Positions 1 to 5,233 of a stretch of 7,541 bases of DNA are shown here, piece after piece. A program made the translations under genes and the position numbers. Position 1 is the first letter of the stretch; each line of letters begins with the position of its first letter. Under the pieces are notes generated by a model. It did not search any database, had not been told where the DNA came from, and saw nothing but the letters and a program-made list of their open reading frames with translations. Source of the DNA: Anaerolineales bacterium UBA6663 (lineage in GTDB: Bacteria > Chloroflexota > Anaerolineae > Anaerolineales > UBA6663); NCBI GenBank assembly GCA_002455335.1, contig DKKP01000003.1, positions 1 to 7,541 of the forward strand. Reading direction: 5' to 3'.

Positions 1-255
1 GCGGGCGGTCGACGTGTGCTCCACCGCGCCCGGGTCGGTGGCCAGCGTGACCCCGGCCCGTTCGAGGTGCGCCGCGATCATGGCGCCGTGATGGTCGCGG
101 GCGAAACTGGTGGCCAGCCGGGTGGGCCGGCCCAGCCGGGCCAGGGCGACGGCCACGTTGGCGGCGCTGCCGCCGGCGTACTCGTGCAGATGGCCGCTCA
201 ACGTCTGCACGATGTCGACCAGGGACTCCCCCACCACGAGTACGCCGCGTTCCAT
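1..255 (-). CDS. PfkB-family carbohydrate kinase, N-terminal part (cut by window edge)
   Basis: Reading leftward from an ATG at 255-253 gives 85 codons that stay open to the window edge. The N-terminus MERGVLVVGESLVDIV is the first beta strand of the ribokinase fold, with the Asp (residue 14) typical of the sugar-binding start. Residues 26-42 (YAGGSAANVAVALARLG) match the PfkB N-terminal signature, with the di-glycine and the Asn that contact the sugar. The family phosphorylates sugars or nucleosides (fructokinase, ribokinase, KDG kinase, adenosine kinase) with ATP in the cytosol. The C-terminal ATP-binding and catalytic GAGD motif lies outside the window, so the substrate cannot be named; the start is most fructokinase-like. 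The region before the ATG is AG-rich (AGAGACAGG), a modest ribosome-binding site. The gene diverges from the panE-like gene, with 73 bp between the two starts. Confidence 0.88.
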   Translation of the reverse strand, partial: MERGVLVVGESLVDIVQTLSGHLHEYAGGSAANVAVALARLGRPTRLATSFARDHHGAMIAAHLERAGVTLATDPGAVEHTSTAR

Positions 256-328
256 GGCCTGTCTCTACCACGACTCCGTGGCAGGATGACGCCGTGCCGG
301 CGGCGAAGATCATCGGGCTCGTGTCTCA
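256..328. promoter_or_regulatory. Divergent intergenic region with possible promoter and small inverted repeat
   Basis: These 73 bp separate the divergent kinase and panE-like genes, so they should hold at least one promoter. A 5-bp inverted repeat (CCACG at 268-272, CGTGG at 277-281, 4-nt spacer) lies in the middle. On the plus strand CAGGAT (282-287) resembles an actinobacterial -10 box and lies 6 nt before a GTG at 294, the spacing expected of a leaderless transcript. No convincing -35 box is visible. The promoter and operator calls are inference. Confidence 0.25.
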
Positions 329-332
329 GTGA
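294..332 (+). CDS. Possible 12-codon upstream ORF coupled to the panE-like gene
   Basis: A GTG at 294 opens a short frame, MPAAKIIGLVSQ, that ends at TGA 330-332. That stop overlaps the GTG start of the panE-like gene (329-331) as GTGA, the classical arrangement for translational coupling. The panE-like gene has no visible Shine-Dalgarno sequence and no other in-frame start before the stop at 287-289, so coupling from a short upstream ORF would explain how it is translated. The ORF is very short and could be chance; there is no other evidence that it is made. Confidence 0.2.
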   Translation: MPAAKIIGLVSQ

Positions 333-1231
333 CCCGATATCTCCTGTACGGCGCCGGGGCGGTCGGCGGTGTGATCGGCACGCGACTGCACCTCGCCGGC
401 CACGAGGTGACCGTCGTCGCCCGGGGCGCCCATCTCGCCCGGATCCAGACCAACGGCCTGATCCTCGACACCGCCACCGGGCGGCACCAGGTCCGGCTCG
501 CAGCCACCGACACCGCGGCAGACGTCCACTGGACGGACGAGACCGTCGTCCTACTCGCGGTGAAGTCGCACCAGACCGAGGTGGCGCTCGCCGATCTGGC
601 CGAGCACGCACCACCGTCCACGCCGATCGTCTGCGCGCAGAACGGCGTGGCCAACGAGCCCGCGACCTTGCGCCGGTTCGCCCGCACCTACGCAGTCACC
701 GTGATGCTGCCGTCGGAGCACCTCGAGCCGGGCGTCGTGGTCCAGGGCTGCCACCCGGTGCCCGGCATCCTCGACATCGGCCGCTATCCGGCGGGCACCG
801 ACGAGCTCGCCGAGCAGATCGCGGGTGATCTGCGGTTGGCCGGCTTCGAGTCAGTCCCGCGGGCCGACATCATGGCGTGGAAGTACCGAAAGCTGGTCAC
901 CAACACCGTCGGCGACGTCGCGACCGTGTGGCCCGAGCAGGCAGAGGAGCTGCAGCTCCTGGTGCGCGCCGAGTGCGAGGCGGTGCTCGCTGCCGCCGGC
1001 GTACCGCTGGTCAGCCACGAGGAGGACCAGGCTCGTCGCGGCGACCTGCTCCGGGGCCGCCCGGAGGTCGACGGCCCCAACTCGCTGGGCCAGAGCCTGG
1101 CGCGGGAGATGCCGACCGAGGTCGACTTCCGGGCTGGGGAGGTCGTGCTGCTGGGTCGGCTGCACCGCGTACCGACCCCGGTGACCGAGCGGCTCCAGCA
1201 GGAGGTACATCGGCTGGCCCGGTCCTGCTGA
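329..1231 (+). CDS. Ketopantoate reductase (PanE/ApbA) family protein
   Basis: 300 aa, a normal length for the family. The N-terminus (MTRYLLYGAGAVGGVIG) carries the Rossmann GxGxxG motif at residues 8-13, followed by an Arg at the end of beta-2 (VVARGAHL) that fits NADP binding. LLAVKSHQTE has Lys79 at the conserved Lys position, and QNGV (104-107) is the usual Asn-Gly loop. IMAWKYRKLVTNT (181-193) holds the expected catalytic Lys (188) and Asn (192). MPTEVDFRAGEV (261-272) is the C-terminal TE(I/V)D motif with the substrate-binding Glu264. In the pantothenate/CoA pathway the family reduces 2-dehydropantoate to pantoate with NADPH, but many actinobacterial paralogues have unknown substrates, and no pan genes are adjacent, so no symbol is given. 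The GTG at 329 is the only usable start: the frame is closed by TGA at 287-289 and has no intervening ATG, GTG or TTG. It converges on rplQ with a shared hairpin between them. Confidence 0.85.
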   Translation: MTRYLLYGAGAVGGVIGTRLHLAGHEVTVVARGAHLARIQTNGLILDTATGRHQVRLAATDTAADVHWTDETVVLLAVKSHQTEVALADLAEHAPPSTPIVCAQNGVANEPATLRRFARTYAVTVMLPSEHLEPGVVVQGCHPVPGILDIGRYPAGTDELAEQIAGDLRLAGFESVPRADIMAWKYRKLVTNTVGDVATVWPEQAEELQLLVRAECEAVLAAAGVPLVSHEEDQARRGDLLRGRPEVDGPNSLGQSLAREMPTEVDFRAGEVVLLGRLHRVPTPVTERLQQEVHRLARSC

Positions 1232-1237
1232 AATGAC

Positions 1238-1270
1238 GATGACCCGCCCGATCAGCTCGGGCGGGTCATC
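1238..1270. terminator. Perfect 14-bp hairpin between convergent genes, probable bidirectional terminator
   Basis: gatgacccgcccga (1238-1251) and its exact reverse complement (1257-1270) flank a 5-nt loop. The hairpin begins 7 nt after the panE-like stop and lies 16 nt beyond the rplQ stop, exactly where both transcripts should end. Neither strand has a good run of U after the stem, which is common for high-GC actinobacterial terminators. A single hairpin serving both converging units is inferred from position and symmetry. Confidence 0.8.
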
Positions 1271-1285
1271 GCGAAGCGGTCGTGC

Positions 1286-1885
1286 TCAGGCCTTGTCGGC
1301 GTCCTCGACGGACTCCTCGGCAGCCTCAGCCTCAGGGGCCTCGTCGGCGGCTTCAGCCTCGGGAGCCTCCTCGGCAGCCTCGGCCTCAGGGGTCTCCTCG
1401 ACAACGTCGGCCTCGGCCTCCGGAGCCTCAGCCTCCTCGACCTCGTCGGCTGCGGGAGCCGGCTCGGCCGCCTTGGGCTCGGCCTTCTTCCGCTCTGCCG
1501 ACTTACTCCGTGCCGGCTTGGGGTCGTACTTCTCGGTCACCAGCTCGATGACCGCCATCGGGGCGTTGTCGCCCTTGCGCGGACCGATCTTGGTGATCCG
1601 GGTGTAGCCACCCGGCCGCTCCTCGAAGCTCGGCGCGATCTCGGTGAACAGCACGTGCACGACCGACTTGTCGCGGATGGTCTTGAGGACCTCGCGCCGG
1701 TTGTGCAGGTCGCCCCGCTTGGCCTTGGTGATCAGCTTCTCGGCCACCGGCCGCAGCACGCGGGCGCGCGCCTCGGTGGTGGTGATCCGGCCGTGCTCGA
1801 ACAGCGCCGTGGCGAGGTTGGAGACGATCAGCTTCTGGTGCGCGGGGCTGCCGCCGAGGCGGGCACCCTTCTTGGGAGTGGGCAT
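1286..1885 (-). CDS. rplQ: 50S ribosomal protein L17 with long acidic C-terminal extension
   Basis: 199 aa. Residues 1-121 are the conserved L17 core: [20 protein letters not shown], then [17 protein letters not shown] (26-42), and a core end at [13 protein letters not shown]17 is a large-subunit protein located near the exit-tunnel side of the ribosome. The E. coli protein is about 127 aa, so residues 122-199 are extra. This tail starts Lys/Arg-rich ([17 protein letters not shown]), then becomes Glu/Ala/Pro-rich with three tandem 9-residue units (EE-x-PEAEAA type, about 163-189). It is predicted to be disordered and strongly acidic. Acidic or Ala/Glu-rich L17 tails are common in actinobacteria and vary in length; their role is not known to me. 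The ATG at 1885 is preceded by GGAGAGATGAGAGA, an AG-rich ribosome-binding region. Last gene of the operon, 70 nt after rpoA. truA, the usual next gene in streptomycetes and mycobacteria, is absent here. Confidence 0.97.
   Translation of the reverse strand: MPTPKKGARLGGSPAHQKLIVSNLATALFEHGRITTTEARARVLRPVAEKLITKAKRGDLHNRREVLKTIRDKSVVHVLFTEIAPSFEERPGGYTRITKIGPRKGDNAPMAVIELVTEKYDPKPARSKSAERKKAEPKAAEPAPAADEVEEAEAPEAEADVVEETPEAEAAEEAPEAEAADEAPEAEAAEESVEDADKA
1319..1399 (-). repeat. Three tandem 27-bp in-frame repeats inside rplQ
   Basis: Three imperfect 27-bp units lie head to tail: 1319-1345, 1346-1372 and 1373-1399. They differ at only a few positions, several of them synonymous. Each encodes one (E/D)E(A/T)PEAEAA nonapeptide of the L17 tail. 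A more diverged, related stretch ([12 protein letters not shown]) follows toward 1440. Because the unit is a multiple of three, copy-number change would keep the frame. Confidence 0.85.
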
Positions 1886-1929
1886 CGTGGTTCTCTCATC
1901 TCTCCGGCCGTGTCAGGTACCGGGGTAGA

Positions 1930-1946
1930 CGACCCGGGATGGGTCG
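1930..1946 (-). other. Small hairpin between rpoA and rplQ
   Basis: Arms cgaccc (1930-1935) and gggtcg (1941-1946) pair perfectly around a 5-nt loop. The outer segments tagac (1926-1930) and gtcta (1954-1958), the latter overlapping the rpoA stop, are complementary in an alternative fold. It lies in the 70-nt rpoA-rplQ spacer and could be an mRNA processing or partial-termination element that sets rplQ level relative to rpoA. The structure is visible; the role is inferred. Confidence 0.35.
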
Positions 1947-1955
1947 GTTTGGGGT

Positions 1956-2975
1956 CTAAAGCTGCTCGTCCTCGACGTACGCGTCGTCGTAGTCGTCGTC
2001 GCCGTACGCCGCGAGGGCGGCGTGCGGGTCGAAGCCCGGCGCGCTGTCCTTGAGCGAGAGGCCCATCTCGTGCAGCTTCGCCTTGACCTCGTCGATCGAC
2101 TTGGCGCCGAAGTTGCGGATGTCGAGCAGGTCCTGCTCCGAGCGGCTGATGAGCTCACCCACGGTGTGGATGCCCTCGCGCTTGAGGCAGTTGTAGGAGC
2201 GGACGGTCAGCTGCAGGTCCTCGACCGGGAGGGCGAGGTCGGCAGCCAGCTGCTCGTCGACCGGCGAGGGACCGATGTCGATGCCCTCGGCCTCGACATT
2301 GAGCTCCCGGGCCAGGCCGAACAGCTCGACCAGGGTCTTGCCGGCCGAGGCGATGGCGTCGCGCGGCCGGATCGACGGCTTGGTCTCGACGTCGATGACC
2401 AGCTTGTCGAAGTCGGTGCGCTGCTCGACGCGGGTGGCCTCGACCTTGTAGGTGACCTTGAGGACGGGGCTGTAGATCGAGTCGACCGGCATCCGGCCGA
2501 TCTCGTTGTCGGCACCCTTGTTCTGGACGGCCGAGACGTAGCCGCGGCCACGCTCGACGACCAGCTCCATCTCCAACTTGCCCTTGTCGGACAGGGTGGC
2601 GATCTTGAGGTCGGGGTTGTGCACCTCGACACCGGCCGGCGGGGTGATGTCGGCCGCGGTCACGTCACCGGCACCCGACTTGCGGAGGTACATGGTGACC
2701 GGCTCGTCGTGCTCCGAGGAGACGACGAGGCCCTTGAGGTTGAGGATGATCTCGGTGACGTCCTCGGTGACGCCCTCGATGGTCGAGAACTCGTGGAGCA
2801 CGGAGTCGATCCGGATGCTGGTGACCGAGGCACCGGGGATCGACGAGAGCAGCGTGCGACGCAGCGAGTTGCCGAGCGTGTAGCCGAAGCCGGGCTCCAG
2901 CGGCTCGATGACGAACCGCGAGCGGAACTCGTCGACGGACTCCTCCGACAGGGTGGGGCGCTGTGCGATGAGCAC
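1956..2975 (-). CDS. rpoA: DNA-directed RNA polymerase subunit alpha
   Basis: 339 aa, full length. The N-terminal domain (about 1-232) dimerises and nucleates assembly of beta and beta'. Its hallmarks are [20 protein letters not shown] (21-40), [13 protein letters not shown] and the [13 protein letters not shown] block (67-81). The linker runs to about 245. The C-terminal domain (about 249-309) contains [14 protein letters not shown], with Arg259, Asn262, Cys263 and Lys265 aligning to the E. coli UP-element and activator surface (R265, N268, C269, K271), and [11 protein letters not shown] (287-297). It ends in an acidic tail, [18 protein letters not shown] and onward, as in Streptomyces. The start is GTG at 2975-2973, with an AAAGGAAAG ribosome-binding site about 5 nt upstream; MLIAQRPTL is the expected N-terminus. 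Placed between rpsD and rplQ as in most bacteria. Confidence 0.98.
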   Translation of the reverse strand: MLIAQRPTLSEESVDEFRSRFVIEPLEPGFGYTLGNSLRRTLLSSIPGASVTSIRIDSVLHEFSTIEGVTEDVTEIILNLKGLVVSSEHDEPVTMYLRKSGAGDVTAADITPPAGVEVHNPDLKIATLSDKGKLEMELVVERGRGYVSAVQNKGADNEIGRMPVDSIYSPVLKVTYKVEATRVEQRTDFDKLVIDVETKPSIRPRDAIASAGKTLVELFGLARELNVEAEGIDIGPSPVDEQLAADLALPVEDLQLTVRSYNCLKREGIHTVGELISRSEQDLLDIRNFGAKSIDEVKAKLHEMGLSLKDSAPGFDPHAALAAYGDDDYDDAYVEDEQL

Positions 2976-2990
2976 TTGATCTTTCCTTTC

Positions 2991-3018
2991 CGGGCCCGAC
3001 CGCTATATGAGGGACCCG
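2991..3018 (-). other. Hairpin in the rpsD-rpoA spacer, next to the rpoA ribosome-binding site
   Basis: On the minus strand CGGGTCC (3018-3012) can pair with GGGCCCG (2997-2991), seven pairs including one G-U, around a 14-nt loop containing the only AT-rich patch of the spacer (CATATAG). It ends a few nt before the rpoA ribosome-binding site. It could modulate rpoA translation or read-through, or the AT-rich patch could be part of an internal promoter; no good -35 box is visible. The function is speculative. The rest of the 89-nt spacer shows nothing I can name. Confidence 0.3.
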
Positions 3019-3064
3019 AATGTTGCGTGGCGGCGGTGTGGAGTTGTGGAGGTGCGGGTGAGGA

Positions 3065-3673
3065 CTACTTCTTGGAGTAGTACTCGACGATGAGCTGCTC
3101 TTGGACCGGGATGTCGATCTGGGCCCGGACCGGGACCGAGTGCACGAGGATCCGCATCCGCGTGGGCAGCGCCTCGAGCCACGCCGGGACGTGGCGCTCG
3201 CCGTGGGTCTCGCGAGCCACGATGAACGGCGTCATCTCCAGCGACTTCTCGCGGACGTCGATGACGTCGTGGGCGGAGACCTGGAACGACGGGATGTCGA
3301 CCTTCTTGCCGTTGACCTTGAAGTGGCCGTGGCTCACCAGCTGGCGGGCGTGGCGACGGGTCCGGGCGAAGCCGGCGCGGTAGACGACGTTGTCGAGGCG
3401 GCACTCCAGGAGCTGGAGCAGGTTGTCACCGGTCTTGCCGGGACGCCGCGAGGCCTCGGTGTAGTAGTTGTGGAACTGCTTCTCGAGGACGCCGTAGGTG
3501 TAGCGGGCCTTCTGCTTCTCGCGGAGCTGGAGAAGGTACTCGCTCTCCTTGATCCGGCCGCGGCCGTGCTGGCCGGGCGGGTAGGGGCGACGCTCGTAGG
3601 CGGCATCGCCGCCGACCAGGTCGACACCGAGACGGCGCGACTTCTTGGTCATGGGGCCGGTGTAGCGGGCCAT
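3065..3673 (-). CDS. rpsD: 30S ribosomal protein S4, zinc-free (C-minus) form
   Basis: 202 aa, close to the typical length. S4 is a primary 16S rRNA binder that starts assembly of the 30S body. The start MARYTGPMTKKSRRLG is followed by RRPYPPGQHGRGRIKESEYL (29-48, a family hallmark), the S4 RNA-binding domain at about 91-155 (CRLDNVVYRAGFARTRRHAR, then VSHGHFKVNGK), and the conserved end EQLIVEYYSKK. The N-terminal CxxC zinc knuckle of the metal-binding form is missing: residues 9-31 have no cysteine, as in Mycobacterium tuberculosis S4. The ATG at 3673 has an AAAGAGAGA ribosome-binding site. It follows rpsK by 27 nt. In E. coli S4 autoregulates this operon at the rpsM leader; whether that applies here is unknown. 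Confidence 0.98.
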   Translation of the reverse strand: MARYTGPMTKKSRRLGVDLVGGDAAYERRPYPPGQHGRGRIKESEYLLQLREKQKARYTYGVLEKQFHNYYTEASRRPGKTGDNLLQLLECRLDNVVYRAGFARTRRHARQLVSHGHFKVNGKKVDIPSFQVSAHDVIDVREKSLEMTPFIVARETHGERHVPAWLEALPTRMRILVHSVPVRAQIDIPVQEQLIVEYYSKK

Positions 3674-3700
3674 GTCAGTCTCTCTTTCTTCGTCTCGGGG

Positions 3701-4102
3701 TCAGACGCGCCGGCGCTTGGGCGGGCGGCAGCCGTTGTGCGGGGTGGGCGTGACGTCCTGGATGGTGCCGACCTCGAGGCCGATCGCACCCAGGGAGCGG
3801 ATCGCGGTCTCGCGACCCGAGCCGGGGCCCTTGACGAAGACGTCGATCTTCTTCATGCCGTGGTCCATCGCCCGGCGCCCGGCAGCCTCGGCGGCCATCT
3901 GCGCGGCGAACGGGGTGGACTTGCGCGAGCCCTTGAAGCCGACGGTGCCGGCCGAGGCCCAGGAGATCACCGCACCGGTCGGGTCGGTGATCGTCACGAT
4001 CGTGTTGTTGAACGTGCTCTTGATGTGGGCCTCGCCCTGAGCGACGTTCTTCTTCTCCTTGCGACGGACCTTCTTGGCGGTCCCGCGAGTCTTGGGGGGC
4101 AT
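3701..4102 (-). CDS. rpsK: 30S ribosomal protein S11
   Basis: 133 aa. S11 sits on the 30S platform and shapes the mRNA exit/Shine-Dalgarno region. Motifs: [18 protein letters not shown] (26-43), [15 protein letters not shown] (58-72), [16 protein letters not shown] (89-104) and the terminal [12 protein letters not shown]. The frame stays open upstream to 4282, but the ATG at 4102 gives the normal N-terminus ([18 protein letters not shown]), and the extension would overlap rpsM out of frame. Only 7 nt separate it from the rpsM stop and no strong Shine-Dalgarno is visible, so translational coupling to rpsM is likely. Confidence 0.98.
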   Translation of the reverse strand: MPPKTRGTAKKVRRKEKKNVAQGEAHIKSTFNNTIVTITDPTGAVISWASAGTVGFKGSRKSTPFAAQMAAEAAGRRAMDHGMKKIDVFVKGPGSGRETAIRSLGAIGLEVGTIQDVTPTPHNGCRPPKRRRV

Positions 4103-4109
4103 TACTGGA

Positions 4110-4484
4110 TCACTTCGCCTTCTTCTTGCCGGCCACGGTGCGCTTGGGACCCTTGCGGGTACGCGCGTTGGTCTTGGTGCGCTGACCGCGGACCGGAAGG
4201 CCCTGGCGGTGACGACGGCCCTGGTAGGAGCCGATCTCGATCTTGCGCCGGATGTCGGCCTGGACCTCGCGACGGAGGTCACCCTCGATCTTGTACGAGG
4301 CCTCGATCGCGTCGCGGAGCTTGACGAGCTCGGCGTCGCCGAGCTCGTGGACCCGCATGTCGGGGCTCACGCCGGTGTCGGCGAGAAGCTTCTGGGCGGT
4401 GGTACGGCCGATGCCGTAGATGTAGGTGAGTGCGACCTCGATGCGCTTGTCGCGCGGGAGGTCCACACCAACGAGGCGTGCCAT
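4110..4484 (-). CDS. rpsM: 30S ribosomal protein S13
   Basis: 124 aa, full length. S13 lies in the 30S head, contacts the P-site tRNA through its tail and bridges to the 50S subunit. The N-terminus [20 protein letters not shown] leads into [14 protein letters not shown] (21-34), the helix-two-turn-helix RNA-binding region. Residues 85-109 hold [19 protein letters not shown] and TKTNART, the universal basic tail motif, ending KKKAK. The ATG at 4484 has a GAGAAGGA ribosome-binding site about 8 nt upstream. It is preceded by an unusually long 154-nt spacer after rpmJ and is followed closely by rpsK. Confidence 0.98.
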   Translation of the reverse strand: MARLVGVDLPRDKRIEVALTYIYGIGRTTAQKLLADTGVSPDMRVHELGDAELVKLRDAIEASYKIEGDLRREVQADIRRKIEIGSYQGRRHRQGLPVRGQRTKTNARTRKGPKRTVAGKKKAK

Positions 4485-4638
4485 GGTGGCGTCCTTCTCA
4501 GTTGTGCACAGCGGTGTCGGTCGTGTCGCGCCCCGCCGTACGGCAGGCTCCGGCCACTGCTCCGGAGGTGACTTCGCCGGGCTGGGCCCGGCTAGCGATC
4601 ACGATGTGGTGTTCAGTTGTGGTGGTGCTGGGTTCTGC
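4485..4638 (-). promoter_or_regulatory. 154-nt structured leader between rpmJ and rpsM
   Basis: No gene is visible here, although other gaps in the operon are 7-89 nt. It holds a perfect 7-bp GC-only hairpin with a 3-nt loop (arms 4576-4582 and 4586-4592), a 6-bp hairpin with an 8-nt loop (4548-4553 with 4562-4567), a 10-nt palindrome GCCGTACGGC (4535-4544), and two direct copies of CACAACTGA (minus strand) at 4621-4613 and 4506-4498 bracketing the whole. The position matches the S4-responsive rpsM leader of E. coli, but I cannot recognise that pseudoknot. An internal promoter, attenuator or RNA processing site are all possible. Confidence 0.45.
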
Positions 4639-4752
4639 TCAGCCCTGGCGCTGCTTGTGGCGCGGGTTCTCGCAGATCACCATGACGCGGCCGTGGCGAC
4701 GGATCACCTTGCACTTGTCACAGATCGGCTTGACGCTCGGGTTGACCTTCAT
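4639..4752 (-). CDS. rpmJ: 50S ribosomal protein L36, zinc-binding form
   Basis: 37 aa, the normal size. The sequence begins [20 protein letters not shown] and ends NPRHKQRQG. Cys11, Cys14, Cys27 and His32 form the C-x2-C-x12-C-x4-H zinc ribbon, so this is the zinc-dependent (C-plus) form. L36 binds 23S rRNA in the large subunit. The ATG at 4752 has an AAGAGGA ribosome-binding site about 5 nt upstream; the frame is open further upstream through infA, but homology fixes this start. It lies 26 nt after infA, the conserved order infA-rpmJ-rpsM. Unlike S4 in the same operon it keeps its metal ligands, so a zinc-free paralogue elsewhere in the genome is plausible but not visible here. Confidence 0.97.
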   Translation of the reverse strand: MKVNPSVKPICDKCKVIRRHGRVMVICENPRHKQRQG

Positions 4753-4778
4753 CGGTCCTCTTCTGGGTCGGCTGGGCG

Positions 4779-5000
4779 TTACTTGTAGCGGTAGACGATG
4801 CGACCACGGGTCAGGTCGTACGGCGAAAGTTCGACCACCACACGGTCCTCGGGGAGGATCCGGATGTAGTGCTGGCGCATCTTGCCGCTGATGTGGGCGA
4901 GAACCTTGTGCCCGTTGCTCAGCTCGACGCGGAACATCGCGTTGGGGAGGGCCTCCACAACGGTGCCCTCGATCTCGATCACGCCTTCCTTCTTCGGCAT
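4779..5000 (-). CDS. infA: Translation initiation factor IF-1
   Basis: 73 aa, the typical length. It is a single OB-fold protein that binds the 30S A site and cooperates with IF-2 and IF-3 during initiation. It starts [20 protein letters not shown], followed by [20 protein letters not shown] (21-40), [14 protein letters not shown] (41-54) and [18 protein letters not shown] at the end, all conserved. The ATG at 5000 has an AGGGAGA ribosome-binding site one to a few nt upstream. First gene of the operon in this window; its likely promoter is about 200 bp upstream, so it has a long leader. Confidence 0.98.
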   Translation of the reverse strand: MPKKEGVIEIEGTVVEALPNAMFRVELSNGHKVLAHISGKMRQHYIRILPEDRVVVELSPYDLTRGRIVYRYK

Positions 5001-5191
5001 GTCTCCCTGATCCGTAGTTGGTGTGTTCGTCTACCGTCGGCCCGCGAACCTCCCCGCCGGCGGCGAGGTGGACCTCATGGTGTCGTCCGTGGCTCCTCAT
5101 TCCCGGCACAGGTCAGGGCCCGCGTGAGCGAGGCCGTGAGCCTGGAGTCCGGGCAGCCGCGAGGCGCCACGAGACGGACCCATGTTGGGCC
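5001..5191 (-). promoter_or_regulatory. infA 5' leader with hairpins and a possible 15-aa leader ORF
   Basis: If transcription starts just downstream of the TAGACT box, the infA mRNA has about 190 nt of leader. It contains a near-perfect stem-loop at 5049-5068 (nine of ten positions self-complementary, one G-G mismatch, GC-rich) and a looser gttcg/cgaac pairing (5025-5029 with 5045-5049). A 15-codon Arg-rich frame (ATG at 5078, TAG at 5033-5031, [15 protein letters not shown]) runs through the hairpin; GAGGAG lies upstream but about 14 nt away, too far to be convincing. Leader structures before ribosomal protein operons often regulate, but I recognise no known family here. Confidence 0.4.
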
Positions 5192-5229
5192 GACTGTTCA
5201 GTCTAGTGCGAGCCGCGCTCAAACCCCAA
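5192..5229 (-). promoter_or_regulatory. Probable promoter of the infA-rplQ operon with overlapping palindrome
   Basis: On the minus strand TTGGGG (5229-5224) and TAGACT (5205-5200) are spaced by 18 nt. TAGACT is a strong actinobacterial housekeeping -10; the -35 is a partial match to TTGACA. The pair sits directly after the oxidoreductase stop codon, where the operon promoter is needed. GACTG-AA-CAGTC (5203-5192), a palindrome with perfect 5-bp arms, overlaps the 3' end of the -10 box and the expected start site near 5193 and could be an operator. The promoter call is well supported by position; the operator is a guess. Confidence 0.6.
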
Positions 5230-5233
5230 TTCG

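Noticed and set aside
16..828. A 270-aa plus-strand frame across the kinase, the divergent spacer and the panE-like gene.
   Set aside because: It runs antisense to the clear PfkB N-terminus and out of frame with the Rossmann start of the panE-like gene; the translation is Arg/Pro/Gly-rich shadow sequence.
1319..1399. Regularly spaced repeats considered as a CRISPR or minisatellite array.
   Set aside because: The units are directly adjacent with no spacers and lie in frame within the rplQ coding sequence.
2022..4324. Long plus-strand open frames (352 aa at 2022-3080; 407 aa at 3101-4324) antisense to rpoA, rpsD, rpsK and rpsM.
   Set aside because: They mirror well-conserved minus-strand genes. 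High GC removes stop codons from the opposite frames, and their translations are low-complexity and match no family I recognise.
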